64,000 nucleotides of DNA from Nibribacter koreensis (GTDB lineage Bacteria; Bacteroidota; Bacteroidia; Cytophagales; Hymenobacteraceae), in the NCBI RefSeq assembly GCF_039541795.1, contig NZ_BAABGX010000001.1:806001-870000 (forward strand), in the 5' to 3' direction. Position 1 is the stretch's first letter, and each line of letters begins with the position of its first letter. Shown piece by piece: positions 33,293-41,489 of the stretch. A program made the translations under genes and the position numbers. The notes beneath the pieces were generated by a model, which ran no database searches, had not been told where the DNA came from, and saw only the letters and a list, made by a program, of their open reading frames with translations.

Positions 33293-33769
33293 ATGCTCCT
33301 TCTTTTACAAGACAGCATTTCTTCCACTACAGAAAGCCCTGGCTTAGGTTTTCTGGAGGGCAATATCATTCAAGGAGTTCAAATCCTGAAACTATTGATT
33401 GAGACGGTTAGCGCGCTCATCATTGGCATTGGGGTAATGATTGCCTTGTTCTACTTCATCAAATCCTTTCTGCCACCCAAGGTGCAGAACTACAATAAGA
33501 TACGGTTGGTGCTAGCCCGGTATCTGGCCTTAGCCTTGGAGTTTCAACTAGGCGCCGACATCCTTTCTACCGCCATCGCTCCTACCTGGGACCAGATTGG
33601 AAAGTTGGGTGCCATTGCCATCATCAGGACGGCCCTCAACTACTTCTTGACCCTGGAGATGAAGGAAGAACAGAAGCAAAACGATCAGGAACAAGACCTG
33701 CACGACCAAGCCAGCAGAAATGATTATGATTCTTCTCCAGATTCCTCCTCTCAAAAATCCAGACTATAA
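33293..33769 (+). CDS. DUF1622 membrane protein
   Basis: A 158-residue inner-membrane protein with hydrophobic segments at about 35-60 and 105-120 and a shorter one near 84-97. The blocks IETVSALIIGIGVMIALFYF, RLVLARYLALALEFQLGADI and LGAIAIIRTALNYFL are characteristic of DUF1622, small membrane proteins of unknown role. The C-terminal 30 residues are polar and acidic. Single gene, convergent with the serine hydrolase at 33931 and followed by a strong hairpin. Confidence 0.85.
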   Translation: MLLLLQDSISSTTESPGLGFLEGNIIQGVQILKLLIETVSALIIGIGVMIALFYFIKSFLPPKVQNYNKIRLVLARYLALALEFQLGADILSTAIAPTWDQIGKLGAIAIIRTALNYFLTLEMKEEQKQNDQEQDLHDQASRNDYDSSPDSSSQKSRL

Positions 33770-33858
33770 CAGTAAAGAAGTTGGCAGAATACTACTTATC
33801 AACGGTAGTGGGGAAGTTGTGGGCAATCTCTGTAACCATTTCATAAGAAACTTGCCCT

Positions 33859-33912
33859 CAAGCGCATACGGCCAGTGGCTTGAGAAATCTCACCACTGGC
33901 CGTATGCGCTTG
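33859..33912. terminator. Bidirectional terminator with perfect 20-bp stem
   Basis: CAAGCGCATACGGCCAGTGG (33859-33878) pairs perfectly with its inverse (33893-33912); inside, TGAG-AAAT-CTCA extends the stem after a CT bulge. It separates convergent genes but shares no core with the dispersed palindrome family. Confidence 0.85.
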
Positions 33913-33930
33913 CCGTCCTCAATCCTGTAC

Positions 33931-35775
33931 TTAAGACTTTACCTGAACCGTTTGCGACTTTTCAATGGCCTTGTAGATGGCGTCTTGGATACGAGGCCTG
34001 ATGTTAAGAGTATTGAGCTTGTTTGACACAGATGGGTGCACCCGGTTAGAAAGAAAGATGTACACTAGTTCATGCTTAGGGTCTACCCAAACACAGGTGC
34101 CGGTGTAGCCCGTGTGCCCGTACGTTTGCGAAGAAGCCAATTGTGACGGATAATGTTTGCTAGTATCAGGGTCCCAGCGGTCAAACCCCAGCCCTCTTCT
34201 GCTCACTTTGGACTGACGCGAGGTAAACAATTCCACCGTTTCTGGCTTGACATACTGCCTTCCGCCATAAGCTCCTTTGTTCAAGAGCATCTGATGCAGG
34301 ATGGCCATGTCATTTGCCGTGGAGAAAAGACCTGCATGCCCGGCAACTCCACCCACTTTGGCTGCCCCACCGTCATGTACATAGCCTTGCAACAAGGTTT
34401 TTCTGAAGTAGGTATCGCGCTCTGTGGGCACAATGCGGCTCTTGTCAAAACGGGTCAGCGGCAGATACCCTGCTGTTTGCATGCCCAACGGAAGGTAGAA
34501 AGCACTCTGCACAAAGTCTTGGATAGAAGCTTCTGCCTGCAGTTCTACAATCTCCTTCATAAAATACATGGTCAAGTCTGAGTACACATACTTGCCCGGT
34601 GTATTCAATTTAGAATGGACCATGCGCGGCCATAGCACCTCCTGATAGTAAGCATTGCTCAAGAAAAGACTGTCTGACGCCTGTACCTTGAATTGTTCTG
34701 AAAACTGTTTCTGTGCGTATCCAGCCGGCACCGGTAGCGTCACTCCCGCAGGCATTCCTGACTCATGCAACAATACCTGCTTCATCTTAAGAGAGGCCTT
34801 GTTACTTTCCTTGACAGAAGGAATATAGGTACCCAGGGGCGCGTTCAGGTCTAACTTTTTCTGGTCATAGAGTTGCATTAACGCCACCGTAGAGGCAGAC
34901 GTCTTGGTCAAGGAGGCCAGATCATAGATGTCATCTATCTGCGTAGGCCGCGTGTTGTCATACGTATGAGAACCATAGGCCTTGTTGAAAATGACGGTTC
35001 CGTTCTTTACCACCATCACAACCGCTCCCGGCGTGGCCTTCTGGCTGATGGCCTCTGCTACTATGGCGTCAATGGAAGGCTGTAAGTCTGCGCTGTTAAT
35101 GCCCAGTTCTTCAGGTACGCCGTATTTTAAACGAGTAGCCTGCGTGCTGTGGCCTTGGCCTTTCTGATATTTGGTTGAATATGTTTGTGAAAGCCTGGCG
35201 GTGGCTCCTACCCCTCCAAACAGCAACTGTGCTACATAATGGGCGGTGGCAGGCGTTTCCTCATCGGCCCACACCATAGGAGCGGTGACGGCATCTGCCA
35301 AAGGCAATAACTCCTTATTTCCGTAGACCGCCAAGACCAATTTCTTTTGGGACTGTAGGCTTTTAAGTAAATTAAGGTTGGGCAGGTATTGCAGTTCTTC
35401 GGCGGGGATCTGCACAATGACGGTTTGATACGGCGCCAGGTAGGTGGCTAATCCTTTAGCCAGCGTGTCTTTGGCTAATGACTCGCCAGATAACGTTGCC
35501 ACGGTGGTGTACTTGTTTAAAAGGCTGTCAAACATAGTCGCTTGCCCTACGCCTAAGGAAAGGCTGGCTATGCTTTGTTGTAAATTTTGAATGGGGACAG
35601 CCTTAGAACCATTGTTAAGCAGCACCGTGGTCTGACTAGCCTCTTTTTGTTGCTGCCACCATGTTAAGTTCTTCTTTACCGGGCTTTCTTCTTTAGACGC
35701 GCCCGCAAACCCAATGCCCGTCAGGCAAAGCAGGAGTGCCAATTGAGTGAAGCGGCCTTTTAAAGAATGCAGCAT
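33931..35775 (-). CDS. Exported serine hydrolase (beta-lactamase fold) with a GH3 C-domain remnant
   Basis: A 614-residue exported protein with signal peptide (cut near residue 27). Residues about 35-215 resemble the C-terminal domain of GH3 beta-glycosidases (VLLNNGSKAVPIQNL, LVLAVYGNKELLPLA, AQLLFGGVGATARLSQTYS), while the GH3 catalytic N-domain is absent. Residues about 235-605 are a class C beta-lactamase/DD-peptidase-like hydrolase: SxxK in LASLTKTS, YxN-like YSD in KYVYSDLTMYF, and HTGYTG in place of KTG. Bacteroidota often have a near-1000-residue GH3-plus-serine-hydrolase protein; this one looks like a shortened form that kept its own signal peptide. It may act on wall peptides or esters. 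Confidence 0.85.
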   Translation of the reverse strand: MLHSLKGRFTQLALLLCLTGIGFAGASKEESPVKKNLTWWQQQKEASQTTVLLNNGSKAVPIQNLQQSIASLSLGVGQATMFDSLLNKYTTVATLSGESLAKDTLAKGLATYLAPYQTVIVQIPAEELQYLPNLNLLKSLQSQKKLVLAVYGNKELLPLADAVTAPMVWADEETPATAHYVAQLLFGGVGATARLSQTYSTKYQKGQGHSTQATRLKYGVPEELGINSADLQPSIDAIVAEAISQKATPGAVVMVVKNGTVIFNKAYGSHTYDNTRPTQIDDIYDLASLTKTSASTVALMQLYDQKKLDLNAPLGTYIPSVKESNKASLKMKQVLLHESGMPAGVTLPVPAGYAQKQFSEQFKVQASDSLFLSNAYYQEVLWPRMVHSKLNTPGKYVYSDLTMYFMKEIVELQAEASIQDFVQSAFYLPLGMQTAGYLPLTRFDKSRIVPTERDTYFRKTLLQGYVHDGGAAKVGGVAGHAGLFSTANDMAILHQMLLNKGAYGGRQYVKPETVELFTSRQSKVSRRGLGFDRWDPDTSKHYPSQLASSQTYGHTGYTGTCVWVDPKHELVYIFLSNRVHPSVSNKLNTLNIRPRIQDAIYKAIEKSQTVQVKS

Positions 35776-36004
35776 GGTTTAAAAGAAAATAAATAATATG
35801 GGACAACCTTATCAATAACATTGCAAACGCTGTGCCTGTTTATTCTGTCTTGTGAAAATTCCAGTTGTCAACGTGCCGATTTAGGTATCATCAAGATACT
35901 AGAAAATTCCCTTGCAGGGTATGATAACCACTTAGAAAATTTTCTGAAGTCTGCATGGTAGTATAGATAAAAGGAGGCTAGCCTGCTTAAAGTTCTTCAC
36001 CATG

Positions 36005-36049
36005 GCCTATTTTTGACAAATAGCCGCTGATAAGGATTAAAAAATAGGC
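36005..36049 (-). terminator. Hairpin at the end of the pseudouridine synthase gene
   Basis: GCCTATTTTT / AAAAATAGGC with a 25-base interior, ending at the base before the stop codon complement. It may be a decayed relative of the palindrome family, but the core is not clear. Confidence 0.45.
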
Positions 36050-36676
36050 TTACACGGTCAAATTGGAGGCCTCTTGTACTTCACCAGAGGCCATGGTACC
36101 CAAGGTGATCTCCCCTATTCTTACCCTGATTAACCTGAGCGTAGGAAAACCAACGGCCGCCGTCATTTTGCGTACCTGGCGGTTCTTGCCTTCGGTGAGG
36201 ATGATGGACACCCAGCTGGTAGGTCCGTGCCGGTCATCCCGGACCCGTCGACTCCGCTCTGGGAATTCTGGCGCAGGGTTTAGATGACGAGCTTGGCAGG
36301 GTAAGGTAAAGTATGGTTGCTTTTCGTGGGCAATCTCAATGCCGCCGGCTTGTAGTTGGGCAATGGCCTCTGGGGTGATGATGCCGTCTACCTGCGCATA
36401 GTATTCTTTTTCCACCTTTCGGCCGCGTACATGCTCGCTCATTTTACCGTCAGTGGTCAGCAGGAGCAAGCCTTCGCTGTCTTGATCCAATCGGCCGATG
36501 GCCATGGTGCCTACCGGGAAATCATACAAGTGCCCTAAAAGTTTTTTATTCTTGGGGTTGCCTATGAACTGGCTCAAATACCCAAAGGGTTTATGCAAAA
36601 TGAAATGACGGTGCGGAAGCGGTAAGTCAGACAAAGAGTGTGGCGTTTTTGCGCTAATTAATGGAAAACAGGCCAA
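36050..36676 (-). CDS. rRNA pseudouridine synthase, RsuA/RluE type
   Basis: A pseudouridine synthase without the N-terminal S4 domain, as in RluE/YmfC-like enzymes. It has HFILHKPFGYLSQF (motif I), GRLDQDSEGLLLLTTDG (motif II, catalytic Asp), KEYYAQVDG and ILTEGKNRQVRKM (motif III). There is no ATG at the 5' end: the earliest start is TTG 36676, inside palindrome copy 15, giving 208 residues, and the next is TTG at 36634. Motif I begins 25 codons after the first TTG, so the first 14 or so residues would be encoded by the repeat if 36676 is used. The exact rRNA target is not known. Confidence 0.88.
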   Translation of the reverse strand: MACFPLISAKTPHSLSDLPLPHRHFILHKPFGYLSQFIGNPKNKKLLGHLYDFPVGTMAIGRLDQDSEGLLLLTTDGKMSEHVRGRKVEKEYYAQVDGIITPEAIAQLQAGGIEIAHEKQPYFTLPCQARHLNPAPEFPERSRRVRDDRHGPTSWVSIILTEGKNRQVRKMTAAVGFPTLRLIRVRIGEITLGTMASGEVQEASNLTV

Positions 36677-36682
36677 AAACGG
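36643..36682. repeat. Dispersed palindrome copy 15, overlapping a gene start
   Basis: Left arm GCGTTTTTGCGCTAATTA, right arm GGAAAACAGGCCAAAAACGG, with a few mismatches. It lies within the 5' end of the pseudouridine synthase frame. Confidence 0.8.
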
Positions 36683-36714
36683 AAACCTAACTACACTTAA
36701 ACGCCTTCAGGCTG

Positions 36715-37263
36715 TCAATTTCCTAAATTAAACTCCTTAACTATCGTGTAGACCGGATGCGGTGATGCTAGCGTAGACTGCCATAGGGCCAACGACTCCA
36801 CCTGAAACTCAACTATTTCTTTTGGCTCAATGATCGGCAAATCTTTCATTGAGCGGTCTTCTTTCTTAATCCGGCTTAGGGTGATGTGAGGGATGAACTT
36901 GTCATGGCCAGCTGGATTATTCGCGAAGGCCTTTGCTACCTCTAAACTAAGTTTTTCAAAGGCGGCGTGGGGCTGAAAGCGGGCCCACACCAACCGCGGT
37001 GCAGAGCGTTTAGGACCAGGTTCCAACTGCTCTAGTGTAAGGGTGAATGGATTATGTAGTCTTGCAATATTCTGCAATTGCTCCAGTATGACATCTAGCT
37101 GCGCGGCAGGCTCATTGCCTAGAAAGAAGAGTGTTAAATGCAGATTCTGTTCTGGCACTGCCCTAATGCCAGGGACATCATACGCTTGTCTGGTTTTCAC
37201 CAGGTAGTCCTTCAGGGTTTGAGGTAAAGGAACGGCCACAAAAAGGCGGAGGGTGTTGAACAT
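36715..37263 (-). CDS. thpR: RNA 2',3'-cyclic phosphodiesterase (LigT/ThpR)
   Basis: A 182-residue member of the 2H phosphoesterase family, which opens 2',3'-cyclic phosphates on RNA. Both H-x-T-x motifs are present: HLTL in EQNLHLTLFFLG and HITL in KFIPHITLSRI. The N-terminal LRLFVAVPLP is typical. It lies 38 bases upstream of the pseudouridine synthase start and is likely transcribed with it and with mgtC upstream. Confidence 0.92.
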   Translation of the reverse strand: MFNTLRLFVAVPLPQTLKDYLVKTRQAYDVPGIRAVPEQNLHLTLFFLGNEPAAQLDVILEQLQNIARLHNPFTLTLEQLEPGPKRSAPRLVWARFQPHAAFEKLSLEVAKAFANNPAGHDKFIPHITLSRIKKEDRSMKDLPIIEPKEIVEFQVESLALWQSTLASPHPVYTIVKEFNLGN

Positions 37264-37293
37264 GCGCTTACCTGCTGTTTATTAATAGGAGGT

Positions 37294-37995
37294 TTAAAAA
37301 TCTTGGCTTAGAGATATTTGGCCTACGTTTTTAAGTTCATTTAGCTCTTTGTACAGCTCTTTGAGTTTTAAATCATCGGGCACGAACACATACAACTGAA
37401 TTTGAGACTTATGATCTGGGTTGGACTGCTCCACGTTCACGTTTTTGACCTCAATTTTAAACTTCTCCAGCACCCCAAACACCTTAGTGGTCTCAATCTT
37501 AGCCGACTGAAAACTTATGCGCAGATTTTTAAGGGAGCCACCCATGAATATTTTCTTGCTTACTTTGTCTAACACGTAGAGCACAAAAAGCAATAGAAAC
37601 GTCCCGATGATGGCCGCGTCATACATGCCTATGCCTACGGCCAGTCCAACGGCGGCCACCGCCCAGATGGTAGCGGCCGTGGTGAGCCCGTGCGTGTTGG
37701 CACCCAGCCTGAAAATTGCCCCTGCTCCTAGGAAGCCAATGCCAGAAACCACCTGCGCAGCTATTCGGCCAGGGTCAACGGTCTTGTATTGCGAGAAGGT
37801 TTGAGGCACGTACACAGAGATGAGCATCAGTAGACAGGAACCTACAGAAATCACCATCAAGGTTCTAAAACCCACGTGTTGCTTGAGCGTTTCGCGTTCC
37901 CACCCCAGCACGCCGCCCAGCAATAAGCTTAGGATCAACCTGAAAGCGGTGGTGGTAAGATTGACTTCGGTAGAGTGCCAAAATGAAAAATCCAT
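37294..37995 (-). CDS. MgtC/SapB-family membrane protein
   Basis: A 233-residue inner-membrane protein with four or five membrane segments. It has the conserved LLGGVLGWERE, HVGFRTLMVISVGSCL, AAQVVSGIGFLGAGAIFR and TTAATIWAVAAVGLAVGIG blocks of the MgtC/SapB family. The C-terminal 85 residues form a soluble ACT-like domain, as in MgtC. In pathogens MgtC tunes the F-ATPase and magnesium adaptation; the role here is open. Start ATG 37995, 30 bases upstream of thpR. Confidence 0.9.
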   Translation of the reverse strand: MDFSFWHSTEVNLTTTAFRLILSLLLGGVLGWERETLKQHVGFRTLMVISVGSCLLMLISVYVPQTFSQYKTVDPGRIAAQVVSGIGFLGAGAIFRLGANTHGLTTAATIWAVAAVGLAVGIGMYDAAIIGTFLLLFVLYVLDKVSKKIFMGGSLKNLRISFQSAKIETTKVFGVLEKFKIEVKNVNVEQSNPDHKSQIQLYVFVPDDLKLKELYKELNELKNVGQISLSQDF

Positions 37996-38130
37996 AGCGC
38001 CAGAGCATGACTTTAAGAGGTAAAGCCTTAGCTATACGCTAAATGACTGTTGCAGGTAAATAATTATGCTCTCCCTTTAAAGGAATTGTACTGTCAAATT
38101 TATTGCACCTAGTACAGCATCAAGGTCCTA

Positions 38131-38170
38131 CCCGATTTTGACCTGTTTTCTAGAAATCAGGCTAAAAACG
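38131..38170. repeat. Dispersed palindrome copy 16
   Basis: Arms CCCGATTTTGACCTGTTTTC and GAAATCAGGCTAAAAACG; between the ABC permease stop (38179) and mgtC (minus strand). Confidence 0.75.
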
Positions 38171-38178
38171 CATAAAAG

Positions 38179-38916
38179 CTACCCTTTTTTAGTCATGAAG
38201 TAAAGGAGGTTCATGCGTTTGTGAACAAGGTAGACCACTGTAAATAGTAAGGCAGTAATAAGTAAATTCAGCTTTGCCAGCCAGAACGTGTCTTCTCCCC
38301 AGTATATAGAGGACTCTTGAAAAGACAAGTTGATGGAAACCCTGTTCATGCTTTCCAATGGGTAGCCAAAGGGAACTATGTCTCCAAGGCCTTGAAACGA
38401 TAAAAACAGGAATAGCAGTAATTGCGCCACCCCCAAGCCTAAGTTGTTGGTAAACAGAGAGCACAATGAAACCAGAAGCAAGTAACTGCTTAACGGTAGC
38501 AACAGATACAAGTAATAGCTAGACAAATATGTGAATGTATGGGCCTCGCTTAAAAACGCGTGGCTTATAAATGAAAGTACCCAGTAAAGGCCACTTACCA
38601 AGGACACGGCCAATACCCTTTGAATGAACAGCTGATAAAAACTGGTGGGCAGAGCAGCAAACCGCTTTAAACCATTGTTTCTGCCTTCTAGCATTTGAAA
38701 GACATACGCCGCCAGTAATACCACCAAATGATGGAAAGACAAAAGCACTTGCAGATTGGTGAATGCAAAATTTTCAGCGATGCCACCATTATTTTGACGG
38801 GCATACAGAAGGTTTACCAACAATACCGCCATCAGGCAAACGCTTAGGAGCATCCTTACCTCCTTTGATCTAAGATAGACAAGCAGTGATGCTGTTAGGG
38901 TAGATACAAAAGCCAT
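38179..38916 (-). CDS. ABC-2-type exporter membrane subunit (second)
   Basis: A 245-residue protein with six hydrophobic segments (for example MLLSVCLMAVLLVNLLYA, LLSFHHLVVLLAAYVF and LLITALLFTVVYLVH), basic loops and no recognisable catalytic motif. It follows the first permease by 18 bases and the ATPase upstream, so it is the third gene of an ABC operon. Its sequence is weakly conserved, as expected of ABC-2 permeases of the lantibiotic/bacitracin-resistance type. Confidence 0.75.
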   Translation of the reverse strand: MAFVSTLTASLLVYLRSKEVRMLLSVCLMAVLLVNLLYARQNNGGIAENFAFTNLQVLLSFHHLVVLLAAYVFQMLEGRNNGLKRFAALPTSFYQLFIQRVLAVSLVSGLYWVLSFISHAFLSEAHTFTYLSSYYLYLLLPLSSYLLLVSLCSLFTNNLGLGVAQLLLFLFLSFQGLGDIVPFGYPLESMNRVSINLSFQESSIYWGEDTFWLAKLNLLITALLFTVVYLVHKRMNLLYFMTKKG

Positions 38917-38934
38917 AAAACGAAGGTTTAATTT

Positions 38935-39693
38935 TTACGAAGCAACAACTGTGACCCTTGCTCTGCCCTGATAATAACAATAGGCTGCTAACATAAAAGA
39001 AGCCACCACTAAAACGCCTAGCGATACAGGTATTCCTCTTGTAATAGAAACGTCCATTGCCTTGATTCTTGCAAAGGCATAACCTGGGATTAGAGGTGCG
39101 CCAATAGCACCTAGCATGCCTGTTAAGCCCATGAGAAAGTAGTACAATGTGGGCTTGTCCTTGGTAAAATAGGCAAGAACCATCAACAAAGCACTATAAA
39201 ACAATCCTCCTAACAAGTGATGCTCTATTAATAGAAGAAAGGCGTTTAGATGAACAGGCTCTCCTATGTCAAAATCCAAAACCAAAGCACTCACCAGCGC
39301 TAATGGAACAGACACTATTACCATAACTAAGACCAATCCTAGGTATACCAGTAATTGCTTGTAGAAAAGTGATTTTAGTAATGAAACTGGGAATAACCTG
39401 TAATGCCTCCAACCTGTTCCGTTTTCTATTTTAATCCATAAACCTGTTAGTAAACCCATGGTCACCACATGGGTGAGCATCCAGATTTGATTAATCTTGA
39501 AAAGCCAGAAATGGTAGGGCTCTTGCACCATTTTTAGGTAAAACAGGTTGATGAAAGCTTGATCAAAAGAGTCATATACCAAAAAGTGAAACAGAGTTGC
39601 CAATAACAAGGCAGAAAGTATAATGCTCAATACCAGCTTTTTGCTCCCCAGCAGTTTCATAACCTCAATAGGAAAGTAGTTCATGGGTGGCAT
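38935..39693 (-). CDS. ABC-2-type exporter membrane subunit (first)
   Basis: A 252-residue inner-membrane protein with six predicted helices (for example LVLSIILSALLLATLFHFLV, VLVMVIVSVPLALVSALVL and IPVSLGVLVVASFMLAAYCY). The opening MNYFPIEVMKLLGSKKLVLS fits the ABC-2 permease family. Two ATGs (39693 and 39684) are possible. Its start lies 20-29 bases inside the 3' end of the ATPase gene, so the two are translationally coupled. No peptide, lantibiotic or two-component gene is next to it. Confidence 0.78.
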   Translation of the reverse strand: MPPMNYFPIEVMKLLGSKKLVLSIILSALLLATLFHFLVYDSFDQAFINLFYLKMVQEPYHFWLFKINQIWMLTHVVTMGLLTGLWIKIENGTGWRHYRLFPVSLLKSLFYKQLLVYLGLVLVMVIVSVPLALVSALVLDFDIGEPVHLNAFLLLIEHHLLGGLFYSALLMVLAYFTKDKPTLYYFLMGLTGMLGAIGAPLIPGYAFARIKAMDVSITRGIPVSLGVLVVASFMLAAYCYYQGRARVTVVAS

Positions 39694-40543
39694 GGCTTTT
39701 CTGTTGGTGTAAGGCTAGGTAAATATCTTCCAGGCTTGGGGTGTTTAACTCTTCCCAAATATACGGGTAGGTGGCCAGAGGTTTCTGTAGCAAGGTGAAG
39801 GCTTCCTCTTCTCGCCAGAAACTTTGGCTCGCTAATTCTTCGGCTAGATGCGGGTAGGCTTGGTGCGGCAACAGTTTAAACGATTCAGTATTTTGAATTG
39901 CGCTGTCATATACCAACCTGCCTTGCTTTAAAATAAGAATGCGGTCTCTGTAAAAGCTTGCCTCCTCTAGTTGGTGTGTACTTATCAAGAAACTCACGCC
40001 CTCTGTCCTATTCAGTCGCTTCACCAAACTCCTGAACTCAGAGATGCCTTCGGGGTCAAGGGCATTGGTGGGCTCATCTAGAATCACCAGCGACGGTCTA
40101 TGGAACAGCGCCATGGCCAGGCCCAACCGTTGCTTCATGCCAGATGAATAATACTTGGTCTTCTTTTCCTGGTCTGGTGACAATCCTACTAATTCCAGCA
40201 CTTCCAAAATCCTGGATTTTTCACCGCTGTAATACCTGCGCACAAAGTCCAGGTTTTCATAGCCGGTCAAATGCTCATACAAGGCAGCACCTTCTATCAA
40301 TGCCCCTACCTGTTGCAAGAATTGGTTTCTTGTGTCAGGACTATGTTCTAAACCGTTGATGTTGATGTACCCGGCCTTTAGTTGAAATATCCCGAAAACA
40401 CTTTTAAAAAGGGAAGACTTTCCGGCTCCGTTTCTTCCTAAAAGGCAGCAGATCTGCTTTTCCTGGATAGCAAATGTGATGTTATCTAAAATAGTCTTTT
40501 TCCCTTGGTGCAGGGTAACATTATTAAATTCTAGAATAGACAT
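39665..40543 (-). CDS. ABC transporter ATPase subunit
   Basis: A 292-residue ATP-binding subunit, first gene of a three-gene exporter operon. Walker A is GRNGAGKSS, the signature is SSGMKQRLGLA (variant of LSGGQ), Walker B is LVILDEPTNALDP, and the H-loop is STHQ. The last 85 residues form an extra C-terminal domain rich in aromatic residues, as in BcrA/CcmA-type drug or peptide exporters. The cargo is unknown. Confidence 0.92.
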   Translation of the reverse strand: MSILEFNNVTLHQGKKTILDNITFAIQEKQICCLLGRNGAGKSSLFKSVFGIFQLKAGYININGLEHSPDTRNQFLQQVGALIEGAALYEHLTGYENLDFVRRYYSGEKSRILEVLELVGLSPDQEKKTKYYSSGMKQRLGLAMALFHRPSLVILDEPTNALDPEGISEFRSLVKRLNRTEGVSFLISTHQLEEASFYRDRILILKQGRLVYDSAIQNTESFKLLPHQAYPHLAEELASQSFWREEEAFTLLQKPLATYPYIWEELNTPSLEDIYLALHQQKSHATHELLSY

Positions 40544-40874
40544 AAATAGTAAATGTGAAATAGCATGGGAATATTTGGGACGACTTCAGACTGTTACGGC
40601 AACAGGCTATGCGCTCTAATTTTTATATTATATATTCAATATATTTACTTTTAGCAAGTTTCCAAGCTGATGCATGCCTATAAATTACTGGATTAAGAGG
40701 TATCAGTTTTTAGTGAAGGGAGTTGCTAGAAAGTAAACTAACATAGTGCATCATCTCTGCCGGTATTAACAGGAAGTACCAATAAGGACTTATGCAAGAA
40801 GCCTCTGATTTTGGCCTGTTTTCTGCAAAACAGGCCAAAATCAGAGGCTTAAAAAGCTAAAGTTTATCCGTCAG
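40544..40874. other. Gap between the ABC operon and the DUF2911 gene
   Basis: About 330 bases. It holds palindrome copy 17 (40799-40850) and an AT-rich tract with ATATTATATATTCAATATAT near 40625. The ABC operon promoter should lie here, but no TTG-N20-TAnnTTTG match stands out. Confidence 0.5.
40799..40850. repeat. Dispersed palindrome copy 17 (perfect, extended)
   Basis: 24-bp perfect arms: AAGCCTCTGATTTTGGCCTG continued by TTTT, and the inverse, around CTGC. The usual GTTTTT has become GATTTT on one arm and AAAATC on the other, a paired change. It lies 24 bases past the DUF2911 stop and is probably its terminator. Confidence 0.92.
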
Positions 40875-41408
40875 TTACTTGATAGCCACCGGAATTTCTA
40901 AGTTCTCCCATAGCAAAGAAAAGCCTTTAGCATTGATGTCATACGTTAGGCTCTCATACATCTTGGCAGATTTCTTAGGCATTACCGTTACGGTCAGCAC
41001 GGTATTGGCCGGGTCAAAGTTAGCGCCCTGGCGGGTAGTTCCCCACTGGCCGGTTTGCGAGTTGAAAATGATTTGCCACTCTTTTTCACTTGGCACGGCA
41101 AACAAGCTGTATTTGCCTGCCTTCAGCATTTTGCCTTCAACCATGATGTCTTTGTCTGTAATGAAGGTGGTGGCTTCATTGGCTCCCGCTCTCCAGGCCT
41201 TGTTATACGGCACTAATTCTCCCCAAATAGTACGGCCCTTCACAGAGGGGCTGCTGTAGTTGATGGTGAGGGTGGCCTTGCCCACTTTTCCGGTGGCCGC
41301 CATGGCCGGACTGGCTTTTGGCTTCGCGTCCTGCGCTAAAACAGAAGCCGTCATGGTCAAAAGAAATAAGACCGTTAACAAAAGAGAATTTGTTTTAAGT
41401 GTTTTCAT
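40875..41408 (-). CDS. Exported DUF2911 protein
   Basis: A 177-residue exported protein; signal peptide MKTLKTNSLLLTVLFLLTMT, cut near AQDAK. The mature part matches DUF2911: INYSSPSVKGRTIWGELVPY, KAWRAGANEATTFITDKDI, LKAGKYSLFAVPSEKEW and FSLLWENLEIPV. These are small beta-sandwich proteins of unknown role, frequent in Bacteroidota. Single gene with a perfect palindromic hairpin downstream. Confidence 0.88.
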   Translation of the reverse strand: MKTLKTNSLLLTVLFLLTMTASVLAQDAKPKASPAMAATGKVGKATLTINYSSPSVKGRTIWGELVPYNKAWRAGANEATTFITDKDIMVEGKMLKAGKYSLFAVPSEKEWQIIFNSQTGQWGTTRQGANFDPANTVLTVTVMPKKSAKMYESLTYDINAKGFSLLWENLEIPVAIK

Positions 41409-41489
41409 ACAATGGATGGTTAATGGTTAGTTTTTAAGGTAAGATGGAAGAATACTAAGATAACCATAATGCTAGACTTCTTAGTATGC

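Noticed and set aside
33931..35775. Pseudogene interpretation of the serine hydrolase with the GH3 remnant
   Set aside because: The frame is intact over 614 residues with a good signal peptide and catalytic motifs, so I keep it as a functional, shortened protein.
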